The notes beneath the pieces were generated by a model. It worked only from the letters and a program-made list of their open reading frames with translations. It was not told the DNA's origin and did not search any database. The position numbers and the translations under genes were made by a program. From Acidimicrobilacustris sp040882655 (GTDB lineage Bacteria > Actinomycetota > Acidimicrobiia > Acidimicrobiales > Acidimicrobilacustridaceae): a DNA stretch of 64,000 bases. The stretch spans positions 105,788 through 169,787 of the forward strand of contig JBBEAV010000004.1 of NCBI GenBank assembly GCA_040882655.1, read 5' to 3'. This document shows positions 53,261 through 61,829 of this stretch, one piece after another (positions within the stretch are counted from its first letter, which is position 1; every line of letters begins with the position of its first letter).

Positions 53261-53269
53261 CGATGATAC

Positions 53270-53285
53270 GGTGACTCTCGTCACC
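53270..53285. promoter_or_regulatory. Second palindrome before the amidohydrolase pair
   Basis: GGTGAC and GTCACC flank TCTC, 9 bases after the first palindrome. Confidence 0.5.
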
Positions 53286-53322
53286 CACACCATTTTTTGG
53301 TGTCAACCTTTCGGGGGAACTT

Positions 53323-54558
53323 GTGAGCAACGAAGATCGGTACATGGTCATCTCGGCCGATGGTCACGCAGGCGGCGATATTCCTGACTATCGCCCCTAT
53401 CTCGAGTCGAAATGGCATGAAGAGTTTGATGTGTGGGCCGCCGAATACGAAAACCCTTACGAGGATCTCGAAGGTGACTTAGGCGGTCGTAACTGGGATT
53501 CGGACCGACGAATGGCTGACCTCGAAGCCGATGGTCAGGTTGCCGAAATTCTCTACCCGAACACGATTCCACCGTTCTTCCCTAAATCCTCTTTAACGGC
53601 ACAACCTCCTGCAGTAACAAAGGCCGACTCCGATAGGCGTTGGGCAGGTCTGCAGGCGCACAATCGTTGGCTGGCCGATTTCTGTAACGCGTATCCCGGT
53701 CGTCGCGCTGGTGTCGTTCAGATCAACCTTCACGATGTTGAAAATTCCGTGAAGGAAATTCGTTGGGCTCATGATCAGGGTCTGACCGGGGGAGTATTGC
53801 TTCCGGGCACGCCTCCCGGGAGCGGCCTTGAGCAACTGCATCACGCGTGTTACGAACCGATCTGGCAGGCCTGCGAAGAACTGGGAATGCCTGTGAACCA
53901 TCACACGGGTTCTGCGGCCCCGCCGATGGGTCCAGACCCCGAAGATGTCGTCACGTTTTTGCTTGAGGTGTCCTGGTACGCGCATCGAGCGTTTTATCAA
54001 CTGATTTTGGGCGGCGCGCTTGAGCGTCATCCAAATATGCAGGTGGTATTCACCGAACAGGGGACCGCTTGGATCCCGGGTGAACTTGCTCGCCTCGACT
54101 ATTTCTTTGATCGCATGCGTTTTTCTGATGGTGCCCAAGAACAGGTTTGGGGAGCGGAAGTTATGGCAAAGCTTTCTCTGCAGCCAAGCGAGTACTGGGC
54201 CCGTCAGTGTCATGTGGGTGCCAGCTTCATTCGTCCGATCGAACTGGGTGTTCGTTACGAAGTGGGTGTCGACCGAATTATGTGGGGGTCGGATTATCCG
54301 CATAAGGAAGCCAGCTGGCCTTACTCGCGCCAGGCAATTGCGCTGGCATTCGCCGGGGTCCCGCGCCACGAAGTTGAGCAGATGCTTTCGCTAAATGCCG
54401 CCAAACTTTACGGATTTGATCTTGCCCAGTTACGTCCGATCGCTGATCGAATCGGCCCGCTGGTCAATGACGTCTTCGCTGGATTGCCCCCGCGGGCTGT
54501 GCCGGTCGACGCAAATATGTGCCCTGCATTTGCAGGCTACGAGTTCGCTACTGAGTGA
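53323..54558 (+). CDS. Amidohydrolase-2 family protein (paralogue 2)
   Basis: TIM-barrel protein of 411 residues. The first strand has ISADGHAGG (Asp13, His15), then SDRRMADLEADGQVAEILYPNT, a metal His pair in VNHHTGSAAP, VFTEQGTAWIPGEL and the late Asp in WGSDYPHKEASWP. It is close in layout to the next gene and more distant from the copy at 46.1 kb. GTG 53323 follows GGGGGA. Together with the next gene it probably forms an operon controlled by the two palindromes upstream. The reaction is unknown; decarboxylation or ring hydrolysis are both known in the family. Confidence 0.86.
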   Translation: MSNEDRYMVISADGHAGGDIPDYRPYLESKWHEEFDVWAAEYENPYEDLEGDLGGRNWDSDRRMADLEADGQVAEILYPNTIPPFFPKSSLTAQPPAVTKADSDRRWAGLQAHNRWLADFCNAYPGRRAGVVQINLHDVENSVKEIRWAHDQGLTGGVLLPGTPPGSGLEQLHHACYEPIWQACEELGMPVNHHTGSAAPPMGPDPEDVVTFLLEVSWYAHRAFYQLILGGALERHPNMQVVFTEQGTAWIPGELARLDYFFDRMRFSDGAQEQVWGAEVMAKLSLQPSEYWARQCHVGASFIRPIELGVRYEVGVDRIMWGSDYPHKEASWPYSRQAIALAFAGVPRHEVEQMLSLNAAKLYGFDLAQLRPIADRIGPLVNDVFAGLPPRAVPVDANMCPAFAGYEFATE

Positions 54559-54572
54559 GTGAGGGAAAACAA

Positions 54573-55883
54573 ATGAAGCCTGAAGATTTTGCCGATAACG
54601 ATCCGTACCTGATAGTCGCTGCCGACAGTCACGCCGGTTTGCCGACTGAGCGTTACCGCCCGTATCTCGAAAAGAAGTATCACGATCAACTTGATCAGTT
54701 CCTGCTTGAACAGCATGAGCTCATTGAGGCCTCGAATCGACTTGGCGTACGTGACGATAAGTACGCCAAGAAGTGGTTCGAGGAGCATGACGAAGAACTC
54801 GCTGGTGGTTGGGACGCGATCAAGCGTGATCAAACACTCGATGGTGATGGCGTGGCCGGCGAGGTCGTGTACCCCGATGCCGATGCGGTCGAAAGTCGCA
54901 CAGCAGTGCCCTTCGGCGCCGGGCTGGGCCTCTCTGGCGATCTCGATCCCGAACTTGGTCTTGCCGGTGCCAAAGCTCACAACCGTTGGCTTGCCGATTT
55001 GTGCTCGGTGAGCCCAGAGCGTCGTCGCGGTGCTGCGCTAGTTCCGATCACCGGTCCAGTCGAGGACGCACTCGCTGAAATCACATGGGCGAAGGAAAAT
55101 GGTCTTGGTGCGATCATGATTCCGGCGCGTTGGTGCAATCAGATTCCGTATCACGATCGTCGTTACGATCCAATCTGGGCGCTCTGCGAGGAATACAACA
55201 TGCCGATCGTTACTCATTCAGGCTCAGCGCCGCGTGAGGAATACGGCGATCATCTTGGCATCTACGTCACAGAAGTCACTTGGTGGCCAGCGCGTCCTAT
55301 GTGGTTCATGTTGTGGTCTGGCGTGTTCGAGAGGTACCCCAACCTGAAGTTTTGTGCGACCGAAGGGGGCTGCTGGTGGCTTCCGCAGTTGCTCTGGTTT
55401 TGGGATCGCCTGTGGGCGGGCCAGAAGGGTTCAGAGAAACTCGGTACTGGTGCGTTTGCGGGCAAGGTCGAGATGCTTCCGAGCGAGTACATCGATCGAA
55501 ACTGTTTCACTGGTCTTGCCAATGTGAAGCGACGCGAACTTGGACAGCGTTATGAGATCGGTATCCAGAACATGTTGTGGGGAACAGACTTCCCGCATCC
55601 GGAAGGCACCTGGCCGAACACTCATGAGTGGCTGAAAAAGACCTTTTACGATATTCCGATTGACGAAACCCGTGTCATGCTCGGCCTCAGTGCCGGCGAG
55701 ACGTTCGGATTTGATATGGAAGCGCTGCACAAAATCTCCGAGAAGGTCGGACCAACTCCGACCGATCTTGGGCAATTGGGCGAAGGGCGTACAGCGCAGG
55801 ACCTCACTGACCGGTGGGCTCCTGTGAAAGAGGTTGGTCGTCATTGGCTGACCGGTAACGACTTCCCGCTTATTCCTCAATAG
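54573..55883 (+). CDS. Amidohydrolase-2 family protein (paralogue 3)
   Basis: Protein of 436 residues with VAADSHAGLPTERYRPYLEKKY near the start (Asp18, His20), aligned with DGHAGGDIPDYRPYLESKW of its neighbour. It also has THSGSAPRE, ATEGGCWWLPQLLWFWDR and the late WGTDFPHPEGTWP. ATG 54573 has GAGGGA at good distance; a GTG at 54555 overlapping the previous stop is possible. The two neighbours look like an old tandem duplication. The TetR gene starts 3 bases after its stop. Confidence 0.86.
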   Translation: MKPEDFADNDPYLIVAADSHAGLPTERYRPYLEKKYHDQLDQFLLEQHELIEASNRLGVRDDKYAKKWFEEHDEELAGGWDAIKRDQTLDGDGVAGEVVYPDADAVESRTAVPFGAGLGLSGDLDPELGLAGAKAHNRWLADLCSVSPERRRGAALVPITGPVEDALAEITWAKENGLGAIMIPARWCNQIPYHDRRYDPIWALCEEYNMPIVTHSGSAPREEYGDHLGIYVTEVTWWPARPMWFMLWSGVFERYPNLKFCATEGGCWWLPQLLWFWDRLWAGQKGSEKLGTGAFAGKVEMLPSEYIDRNCFTGLANVKRRELGQRYEIGIQNMLWGTDFPHPEGTWPNTHEWLKKTFYDIPIDETRVMLGLSAGETFGFDMEALHKISEKVGPTPTDLGQLGEGRTAQDLTDRWAPVKEVGRHWLTGNDFPLIPQ

Positions 55884-55886
55884 CGG

Positions 55887-56558
55887 GTGGTCAAGCCATC
55901 TGCTCGTGCTGGTAGTGCGCCGGTCGACCGCGATGGTCGGCCGGTTACTGCCGACGAGATTCTTGAAGTAGCCGGAACGATTGTCGAGCGTCATGGCGTC
56001 GATGCTTTAACAATGCGGCGCCTCTCCGACGACCTCGGTGTTGCCGTGACTTCGGTGTATTGGCATGTCGGAAACCGCAATGCTTTGCTTGATGGCCTTG
56101 TTGGTCGCCTGCTTGATCGCATGGAAACAATTCGCGCAATTGGCGACACTCCAGTTGAGCGAATCGAATCACTGGCGCGCCAACTTCGATCAACGTTGCT
56201 TGAACGTCAGCACCTTGTCGGTCTTGCCCATGAACGAGACAGATCACCGGCAATGTTTCTGCCGGTGCAGCAGGCCATTGCCGCCGAACTGGCCTCGGTT
56301 GGTATGCGCGGCGCTGAAGCCGCTTTACTTTTGCGAGCGCTTCAGGTGCATGTGATTTCTTCAGTTCTTATGGATCGGGCTGCAGCCCGAAACGCAAGTC
56401 ACGGGAGTGTGGATCCCGAACTATGGCCATCAGATTTTCCCGACCGGGAACTTGTTGCCGCTCTTGCGAACCCTGCGGCCTACGACACGGTCTTTGATTA
56501 TGGACTGCACGCGCTCGTCGGCGGTTTGGACGACGCAGAGCGTTCGGGCTCAAGTTAG
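55887..56558 (+). CDS. TetR family transcriptional regulator
   Basis: Protein of 223 residues with a helix-turn-helix at about 22-65 (ADEILEVAGTIVERHGVDALTMRRL and LGVAVTSVYWHVGNRNALLDGL, abbreviated) and a TetR-C-like helical ligand domain. GTG 55887 starts 3 bases after the amidohydrolase stop, so it is in that operon and is the best candidate to bind the palindromes at 53244, 53270 and perhaps 46091. The ligand is unknown. Confidence 0.88.
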   Translation: MVKPSARAGSAPVDRDGRPVTADEILEVAGTIVERHGVDALTMRRLSDDLGVAVTSVYWHVGNRNALLDGLVGRLLDRMETIRAIGDTPVERIESLARQLRSTLLERQHLVGLAHERDRSPAMFLPVQQAIAAELASVGMRGAEAALLLRALQVHVISSVLMDRAAARNASHGSVDPELWPSDFPDRELVAALANPAAYDTVFDYGLHALVGGLDDAERSGSS

Positions 56559-56586
56559 AGGCAGGCCTCACGCACTTTGTTGCGGC

Positions 56587-56592
56587 TATCGT
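56587..56592 (+). promoter_or_regulatory. -10-like hexamer before the phosphotransferase gene
   Basis: TATCGT ends 6 bases before the ATG at 56599, as before miaB. Confidence 0.38.
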
Positions 56593-56598
56593 CCGAAT

Positions 56599-57711
56599 AT
56601 GGCCGAAAATGAGGAAGCGTTTCCCGCATCAGAAACGCCGTGGCGACGCGATCCATCTGAGGTAACCAGCCGACTCGCAGCCTGGGCGTCTACGGCGTTT
56701 GGCCAAGGATCTGAAATCACCAACGTTGTTGCGCCCGATAACGGTATGTCCAGTGAAAGTTGTTTCTTCGACGTAACCCTTGACGGAATCACAACCCACT
56801 ACGTCGCCCGTATGGCACCGCTACCGCATGTCATTCCCGTCTTTCAGAATTACGACATTGAGTTGCAATCAAAGGCAATGAACGTTGCTCGGGGCAACAC
56901 GAGGTTACCGATACCAGAAGTAACCCATCTCGAGCTTGACGCCTCAATTCTTGCTACGCCATTTCTTGTCATGAAGCGCCTGCCGGGTTCACCGCCAAGC
57001 GATATGCCGCCCTATGTCTTTGGCGGATGGGTTTGCGATCTCACCGAAGATGAGCGCAGGACAATGGAACGCAATGCAATTCAGACGTTGGTCGATCTTC
57101 ATGAACTGCGTCCCGATACGGCTGACTTGGGTTTTCTCGCTCGGCCCGATAGGGGTCAATCGGCACTAGATCAGCACCTTGGGCATGAGCGCGACTATTA
57201 CGAGTGGGCTCGCGGCGACCTTCGCTACCCGCTTATCGAGCGAACCTTCGAATGGCTCGAGGCCAACCGGCCGACAGTTGTCAACCCGACTGTTTTGAAT
57301 TGGGGCGATGCCCGTATCGGCAACATGTTGTGGGAAGGCCCAACTCCCACCGCCGTACTTGATTGGGAAATGGCATGCCTCGGTCCGGCCGAGGTCGATC
57401 TTGCTTGGATGATCTTCCTCCATGCGTTTTTCCAAAATTTGGCCGAGACCTACGGCATGCCCGGACTTCCCGATTTTATGCGGCGATCTGAGATGGCTGC
57501 GTTGTATACCGAATTGAGTGGGCGGACAGTGGAGGCGCTTGAGTGGTTTGAGGTCTTTGCTGCACTCCGCTTCGCCTCGATTTCGATCCGAACTACAACC
57601 CGGGGTGTTGCCTACGGGCAAATGGAACCTCCGGATGAACCCGACGATGTGATTATGTTTCGGGGGCTTCTTGAACAGATGCTTGACGGCACCTATTGGG
57701 ATGGCCGCTAG
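56599..57711 (+). CDS. APH-fold phosphotransferase family protein
   Basis: Kinase-like protein of 370 residues, of the aminoglycoside phosphotransferase superfamily branch often found beside acyl-CoA dehydrogenases (ACAD10-type). The catalytic loop reads LNWGDARIGNMLW (Asn replaces the usual His before x-Gly-Asp) and the metal Asp is in AVLDWEMACLGPAEVDLAW. The nucleotide-binding end has YVARMAPL. Members phosphorylate hydroxyacyl-type substrates; antibiotic resistance is not implied. The longer frame to 56407 lies inside the TetR gene. Confidence 0.82.
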   Translation: MAENEEAFPASETPWRRDPSEVTSRLAAWASTAFGQGSEITNVVAPDNGMSSESCFFDVTLDGITTHYVARMAPLPHVIPVFQNYDIELQSKAMNVARGNTRLPIPEVTHLELDASILATPFLVMKRLPGSPPSDMPPYVFGGWVCDLTEDERRTMERNAIQTLVDLHELRPDTADLGFLARPDRGQSALDQHLGHERDYYEWARGDLRYPLIERTFEWLEANRPTVVNPTVLNWGDARIGNMLWEGPTPTAVLDWEMACLGPAEVDLAWMIFLHAFFQNLAETYGMPGLPDFMRRSEMAALYTELSGRTVEALEWFEVFAALRFASISIRTTTRGVAYGQMEPPDEPDDVIMFRGLLEQMLDGTYWDGR

Positions 57712-57776
57712 CGCAAGGCTTTGCTGAGTTACAGCCGTGGTGACAGCACTCAAACTCGTGACCTACATTCAGTTTC

Positions 57777-57986
57777 ATAACTGACGCCATTCTCGAAACT
57801 TCTGACTACAACCGTCCGATCTTTGCTGCCGGCCTCATCATCAACGCGTTGAGTCGCACCCCTGATAGCCCGGCGGTGACCATCATTGGACAGCGAGAAA
57901 TGACTGCCCGGGAAATGACGGAGATGGTCAGCCGATACTCGTGGGTATTGACCTCCAAAGATCTGAGTCGACGGTCGCGGGCCTGA
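57777..57986 (+). pseudogene. Truncated acyl-CoA synthetase N-terminus
   Basis: In one frame the bases read TDAILETSDYNRPIFAAG, then LIINALSRTPDSPAVTII, then GQREMTAREMTEMVSRYSWV, then LTSKDLSRRSRA and a stop at 57984. This is the opening of a FadD-type ligase (LxRxPDxPAV...G...TxxEMxxxxSRY), where a family member would go on for about 450 residues. No ATG, GTG or TTG suits the expected beginning, a stop lies at 57759, and nothing downstream continues the homology. It looks like a remnant left by deletion. Recognition is by eye. Confidence 0.55.
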
Positions 57987-58079
57987 ACAGGGGCCCATGT
58001 TGGAGCGCTAAGGTGGCGCCGGTCACAGCAAAAAACGTCGATTCGCTGAACGTCCCGGATCGGGACGAGGGGGCAAAGA

Positions 58080-60350
58080 GTGCAGACATTCCTGCAGTAC
58101 ACGATCTTGGGTCTTGCCCTCGGCGGGTCATACTTTATTGCGGCATCGGGCTTGGTCGTCACGTACACAACCTCCGGCATCTTCAACTTCGCCCAAGGTG
58201 CAATAGCGATGCTCGCAGTTTTCACTTATTGGCAGTTTCGCTGGGGATGGAACTGGCCCGCCCCGCTTGCGCTCCTGATGGTATTGGGTGTTTTAGCTCC
58301 GCTTCTTGGTGCACTGCTCTACCAAATCGTTATGAAGAATCTCCGCGGCACCTCTGATGTGACAAAAATTATTGTCCCAATCGGTGTCATGCTCGGTTTT
58401 CAGGCCCTGGCCACATGGATCTGGAACCCGACCTCAAGTACCCCTCGTGTTTTCCAAAAATTCTTTGGAGCCAACGCGATGATCACGGTTGGAGGGGTAC
58501 GTGTTTCGTGGCATGAGATCATTGCGTTTGTGATTGCAATTCTCATTGCTGTCACTATTCGGCTGCTGTTCGTGCGAACTCGATACGGCGTCGCTATGCG
58601 TGCTGTTGTCGATGATCCTGAACTTCTTCAACTCAATGGCGGCCGTCCCGAGCGTTTAGCAATGATTTCTTGGGCAGGCGGAGCGTTCCTGGCGGCGCTA
58701 GCGGGCATTTTGATTCAGCCCATGATCGGTTCGGCGATGAGCGCGGGCCAGCTCACTCTTTTGGTTATTGATGCCTTTGCTGCTGCGATGTTTGGCCGTT
58801 TGCGTAGTCTGCCGAGGACGCTGGTCGGCGCTCTTGTCATTGCGCTTACGACCACCTACGTCATCGCCTACTTTCCGAGCAGTTGGACTTGGTCAAGTTC
58901 GTTCCGCAATTCCCTGCCGATGATCTTCCTTTTCATTGTGCTTCTCGTTCTTCCCCAGGATCGTCTTCGTGGTGCGACGGTTCTTCGACTGCGAGAGCGC
59001 TTCCGCCTTCCATCGCTGCGAACGGCTTGGATCGCAGGGCTTGTTCTCATGGTGGTTGTGTTCTGCCTCAAGGTGATTATGGAACGCACTGCCGTAAATA
59101 CCCTCACGCTTGCCTTGACGTTCGCAATCATTGCGTTGTCGCTTGTGCTCCTCACTGGCTTTGCGGGAGAGATCAATCTTGCCGCGCTGTCCTTCGGAGC
59201 GATTGCAGTGATCGTTGTGTACCACTTCGGCACGACAGGATCGGGTGCCGGTGCTCGAACAACGCTCTGGGGAATTCTTCTCGCTGTCGTCGTCACGGCT
59301 TTGGTGGGCGCGGTAATCGCATTACCTGCGCTCAGACTGCGCGGTTTATATCTTGCGCTCGCAACGATGGCTTTCGGAGTATTTGTTTCACGAATGGTTC
59401 TGACCGAGCGCAATGAACGCGATATCTTTGGGCTGAAGTTCACCATTTTCACGAACGGACAACTCAGTATTCCGAAGCCAAAAATTGGCCCGGTTGATTT
59501 CAATAGTCCGGACGCGTTTTTGTTCTTGTGTGCGGGTTTGTTTGCGATGATTGGCATCGGTATGGTGTATTTGCGTCATAGCGGATACGGCAGACGTCTC
59601 GCAGCAATGAAAGACAGCCCAGCGGCATCGGCCACGCTCGGTATGAGTGTGATTCGACTGAAGCTCTCAATATTCATGATGTCAGCAGCAATTGCTGGTC
59701 TGGGCGGCATCATGATGGCGGCACAGGTGGGCACGGTGAATGCCGATCGATTCGACATTCTTCTGAGCCTCAGCCTCATGATGATTACTGTCGTCGGCGG
59801 AATCGGTTACGTGTCGGGTGCGCTCTTTGCTGGAATATTCCTTATTGCGTTTGTGCAGATGCTTGATCTCACACTGAAAAAGTTTGCGGTGGATTACACC
59901 AGCATTGAAGCGATCTTTATGTTCTTCGTATCTGTAGTGACCGTATTGCCGGCAACAATTGGTATCACTATGGGCAAAAATCCATCGGGTGTGGTGAGCG
60001 ACATCGTTGAGGGCCTCGATAAAATGAAGCAATCAAAGCCCCTTGTGATCACCCTCGTTGGGCTCGAGGCCGCTATTTGGGCACTTGCTGCCACCGACGT
60101 CATCACGAACTGGCACTTCGTCATTCTGACAATGGTGAACTTGTTCATCGTTCCTGTTGTAGGCGGCAAGGTCCTACTGGCTCGAGCAATGCGAGGTGTG
60201 CCCAAACCAACTCCACCAGAACTGATTGGGATCGATCGTCCATTCACGACAGAAGATTTGGCTGCTATGGATCTGGCGCTTGATCTTGAAGGTGTTGTCA
60301 TTCCGACATCGGGAACCGTTCGAGAGGAGGCCGCTGGTGTCTCTGCTTGA
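58080..60350 (+). CDS. Fused LivH-LivM branched-chain-type ABC permease
   Basis: Membrane protein of 756 residues. Residues 1-295 have the LivH layout (GLALGGSYFIAASGLVVTY, GIFNFAQGAIAML, DPELLQLNGGRPERL), and about 320-640 the LivM layout (LLTGFAGEINLAALSFGAIAV, LRLRGLYLALATMAFGVF, SGYGRRLAAMKDSPAASATLGM). A C-terminal part adds two more hydrophobic segments and a tail of about 60 residues. Fusion of both permeases gives one polypeptide for the membrane pore. GTG 58080 follows GAGGGGG. No LivK-type binding protein is in the window. It overlaps livG by 14 bases. Confidence 0.92.
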   Translation: MQTFLQYTILGLALGGSYFIAASGLVVTYTTSGIFNFAQGAIAMLAVFTYWQFRWGWNWPAPLALLMVLGVLAPLLGALLYQIVMKNLRGTSDVTKIIVPIGVMLGFQALATWIWNPTSSTPRVFQKFFGANAMITVGGVRVSWHEIIAFVIAILIAVTIRLLFVRTRYGVAMRAVVDDPELLQLNGGRPERLAMISWAGGAFLAALAGILIQPMIGSAMSAGQLTLLVIDAFAAAMFGRLRSLPRTLVGALVIALTTTYVIAYFPSSWTWSSSFRNSLPMIFLFIVLLVLPQDRLRGATVLRLRERFRLPSLRTAWIAGLVLMVVVFCLKVIMERTAVNTLTLALTFAIIALSLVLLTGFAGEINLAALSFGAIAVIVVYHFGTTGSGAGARTTLWGILLAVVVTALVGAVIALPALRLRGLYLALATMAFGVFVSRMVLTERNERDIFGLKFTIFTNGQLSIPKPKIGPVDFNSPDAFLFLCAGLFAMIGIGMVYLRHSGYGRRLAAMKDSPAASATLGMSVIRLKLSIFMMSAAIAGLGGIMMAAQVGTVNADRFDILLSLSLMMITVVGGIGYVSGALFAGIFLIAFVQMLDLTLKKFAVDYTSIEAIFMFFVSVVTVLPATIGITMGKNPSGVVSDIVEGLDKMKQSKPLVITLVGLEAAIWALAATDVITNWHFVILTMVNLFIVPVVGGKVLLARAMRGVPKPTPPELIGIDRPFTTEDLAAMDLALDLEGVVIPTSGTVREEAAGVSA

Positions 60351-61080
60351 AACTCACGACGTGAAGGTTCGTTTCGGGGGCAACGTCGCTCTAGATGATG
60401 TTTCAATTTCTGTTGAGCCTGGAAGTGTGACCGGCCTTATCGGGCCGAATGGCGCGGGAAAGACCACGCTGTTCAACACCATCACAGGGCTTCAACCGCT
60501 TACGAGTGGCAAGATCATCTTTAACGGCAGGGACGTAACGAAAGAGCCACCGCACAAGCGCACGCGTATGGGCCTTGCTCGCACATTCCAACGGCTCGAA
60601 CTGTTCACATCGCTCTCAGTACGAGACAATGTTCGGGTCGCAGGCGAAATCCGAAATCGTTGGAATTTCCGAACCACGAATATGAACGTCAACGCTGAAA
60701 CCGATCGGATTATTGCGCTAGTGGGCTTGAACGATGTCGCCGATCGCGAAGTTGGCGAAATTCCAACCGGTCAGGCTCGTGTCGTTGAGTTGGCCCGTGC
60801 ACTCATGATTCAACCCACACTCCTGCTTCTCGACGAGCCGGCATCGGGCCAGACCGAAGATGAAACCGAACAATTCGGTGCGCTTCTCAGAGATCTTGCC
60901 CACAACGATGGTCTCGGTATTTGCCTTGTCGAACATGACATGGCGCTGGTGATGAATGTTTGCGAGACCATTCATGTGCTTGATTTTGGGCGCATGATCG
61001 CGAGCGGTCCAGCGGAAGCGATTCGTTCCAATGCTGCGGTCATTGATGCCTATCTTGGAACCCCGGAGAGTGCCCTATGA
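60337..61080 (+). CDS. livG: Branched-chain-type ABC transporter ATP-binding protein LivG
   Basis: ATPase of 247 residues. Walker A is GPNGAGKTT (about 37-45), ARTFQRLELF is the Q-loop region, Walker B LLLLDEPASGQ, and the H-loop VEHDM. The signature reads EIPTGQARVVELARAL, with TGQ where SGGQ or SYGQ is usual. GTG 60337 lies within the permease end and is preceded by GAGAGGAGG; the longer frame to 60226 is rejected. The stop overlaps livF. Confidence 0.92.
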   Translation: MSLLETHDVKVRFGGNVALDDVSISVEPGSVTGLIGPNGAGKTTLFNTITGLQPLTSGKIIFNGRDVTKEPPHKRTRMGLARTFQRLELFTSLSVRDNVRVAGEIRNRWNFRTTNMNVNAETDRIIALVGLNDVADREVGEIPTGQARVVELARALMIQPTLLLLDEPASGQTEDETEQFGALLRDLAHNDGLGICLVEHDMALVMNVCETIHVLDFGRMIASGPAEAIRSNAAVIDAYLGTPESAL

Positions 61081-61817
61081 CTGAAATTCACTATTCGGAG
61101 GACCACGGTGCACTGATTGATGCGCCCCTAGTTGAACTCGTTGACGTGCGCGCTGCCTACGGCTCAATCGAGGTTCTGCATGGCATCAACCTTTCGGTTC
61201 CGCAGGGTTCAGTCGTTGCATTACTTGGCCCAAATGGCGCAGGTAAGTCCACAATCCTGAAGGTTGTATCGGGGCTCTTGCCGCCAACCTCAGGTGAAGT
61301 TCGTCTCGCTGGTCGCGTCGTGAATGGTGTGACTGCCGATGAACTAGCTCGGATCGGTCTTTGCACTATCCCTGAAGGTCGCGGAGTATTCCCGAATCTC
61401 ACCGTTCGCGAGAACCTATGGATGGCCACCATGGCCGGTACCTCGCTGGCTGAGGTTGAGGAAATTGCTTACGCCCGTTTCCCCCGTCTGGGGGAGCGTC
61501 GAAAGCAGCTGGCCGGCACGATGTCAGGTGGCGAACAGCAAATGTTGTCGATGGCTCGGGCTTTGTCCGTCAATCCATCGGTACTCCTCCTCGACGAATT
61601 GTCGATGGGACTGGCCCCGCTCGTCGTGGCCAACCTTTACGAGATTGTGGCTCAGGTCTCGGAAGAGGGCGTTTCGATCCTGGTGTCGGAGCAATTTGCT
61701 CGGACAGTATTAGGCATTGCTCACTATGCTGCGATCGTCTTACATGGAACCATCACTCGTGTTGGTACTCCCGCTGAGCTTGAAGATGAGTTGTCCGCTG
61801 CCTACCTTGGCTCTTGA
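61077..61817 (+). CDS. livF: Branched-chain-type ABC transporter ATP-binding protein LivF
   Basis: Second ATPase of the importer, 246 residues, with an extra 18-residue N-terminus. Walker A GPNGAGKST, the Q-loop region in IPEGRGVFPNLTVRENL, a standard MSGGEQQMLSMARAL signature, Walker B LLLLDELSMGLAP and a switch region LVSEQFA where the H-loop His is replaced by Gln, as usual in LivF. ATG 61077 overlaps the livG stop by four bases. With the fused permease and LivG it forms a complete membrane-ATPase core. Confidence 0.93.
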   Translation: MTEIHYSEDHGALIDAPLVELVDVRAAYGSIEVLHGINLSVPQGSVVALLGPNGAGKSTILKVVSGLLPPTSGEVRLAGRVVNGVTADELARIGLCTIPEGRGVFPNLTVRENLWMATMAGTSLAEVEEIAYARFPRLGERRKQLAGTMSGGEQQMLSMARALSVNPSVLLLDELSMGLAPLVVANLYEIVAQVSEEGVSILVSEQFARTVLGIAHYAAIVLHGTITRVGTPAELEDELSAAYLGS

Positions 61818-61829
61818 GATCGGAAAAAA

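Noticed and set aside
56599..57711. Aminoglycoside resistance gene
   Set aside because: The APH-fold protein belongs with acyl-CoA metabolism genes and has the ACAD10-type motif variants, so a resistance call is not supported.
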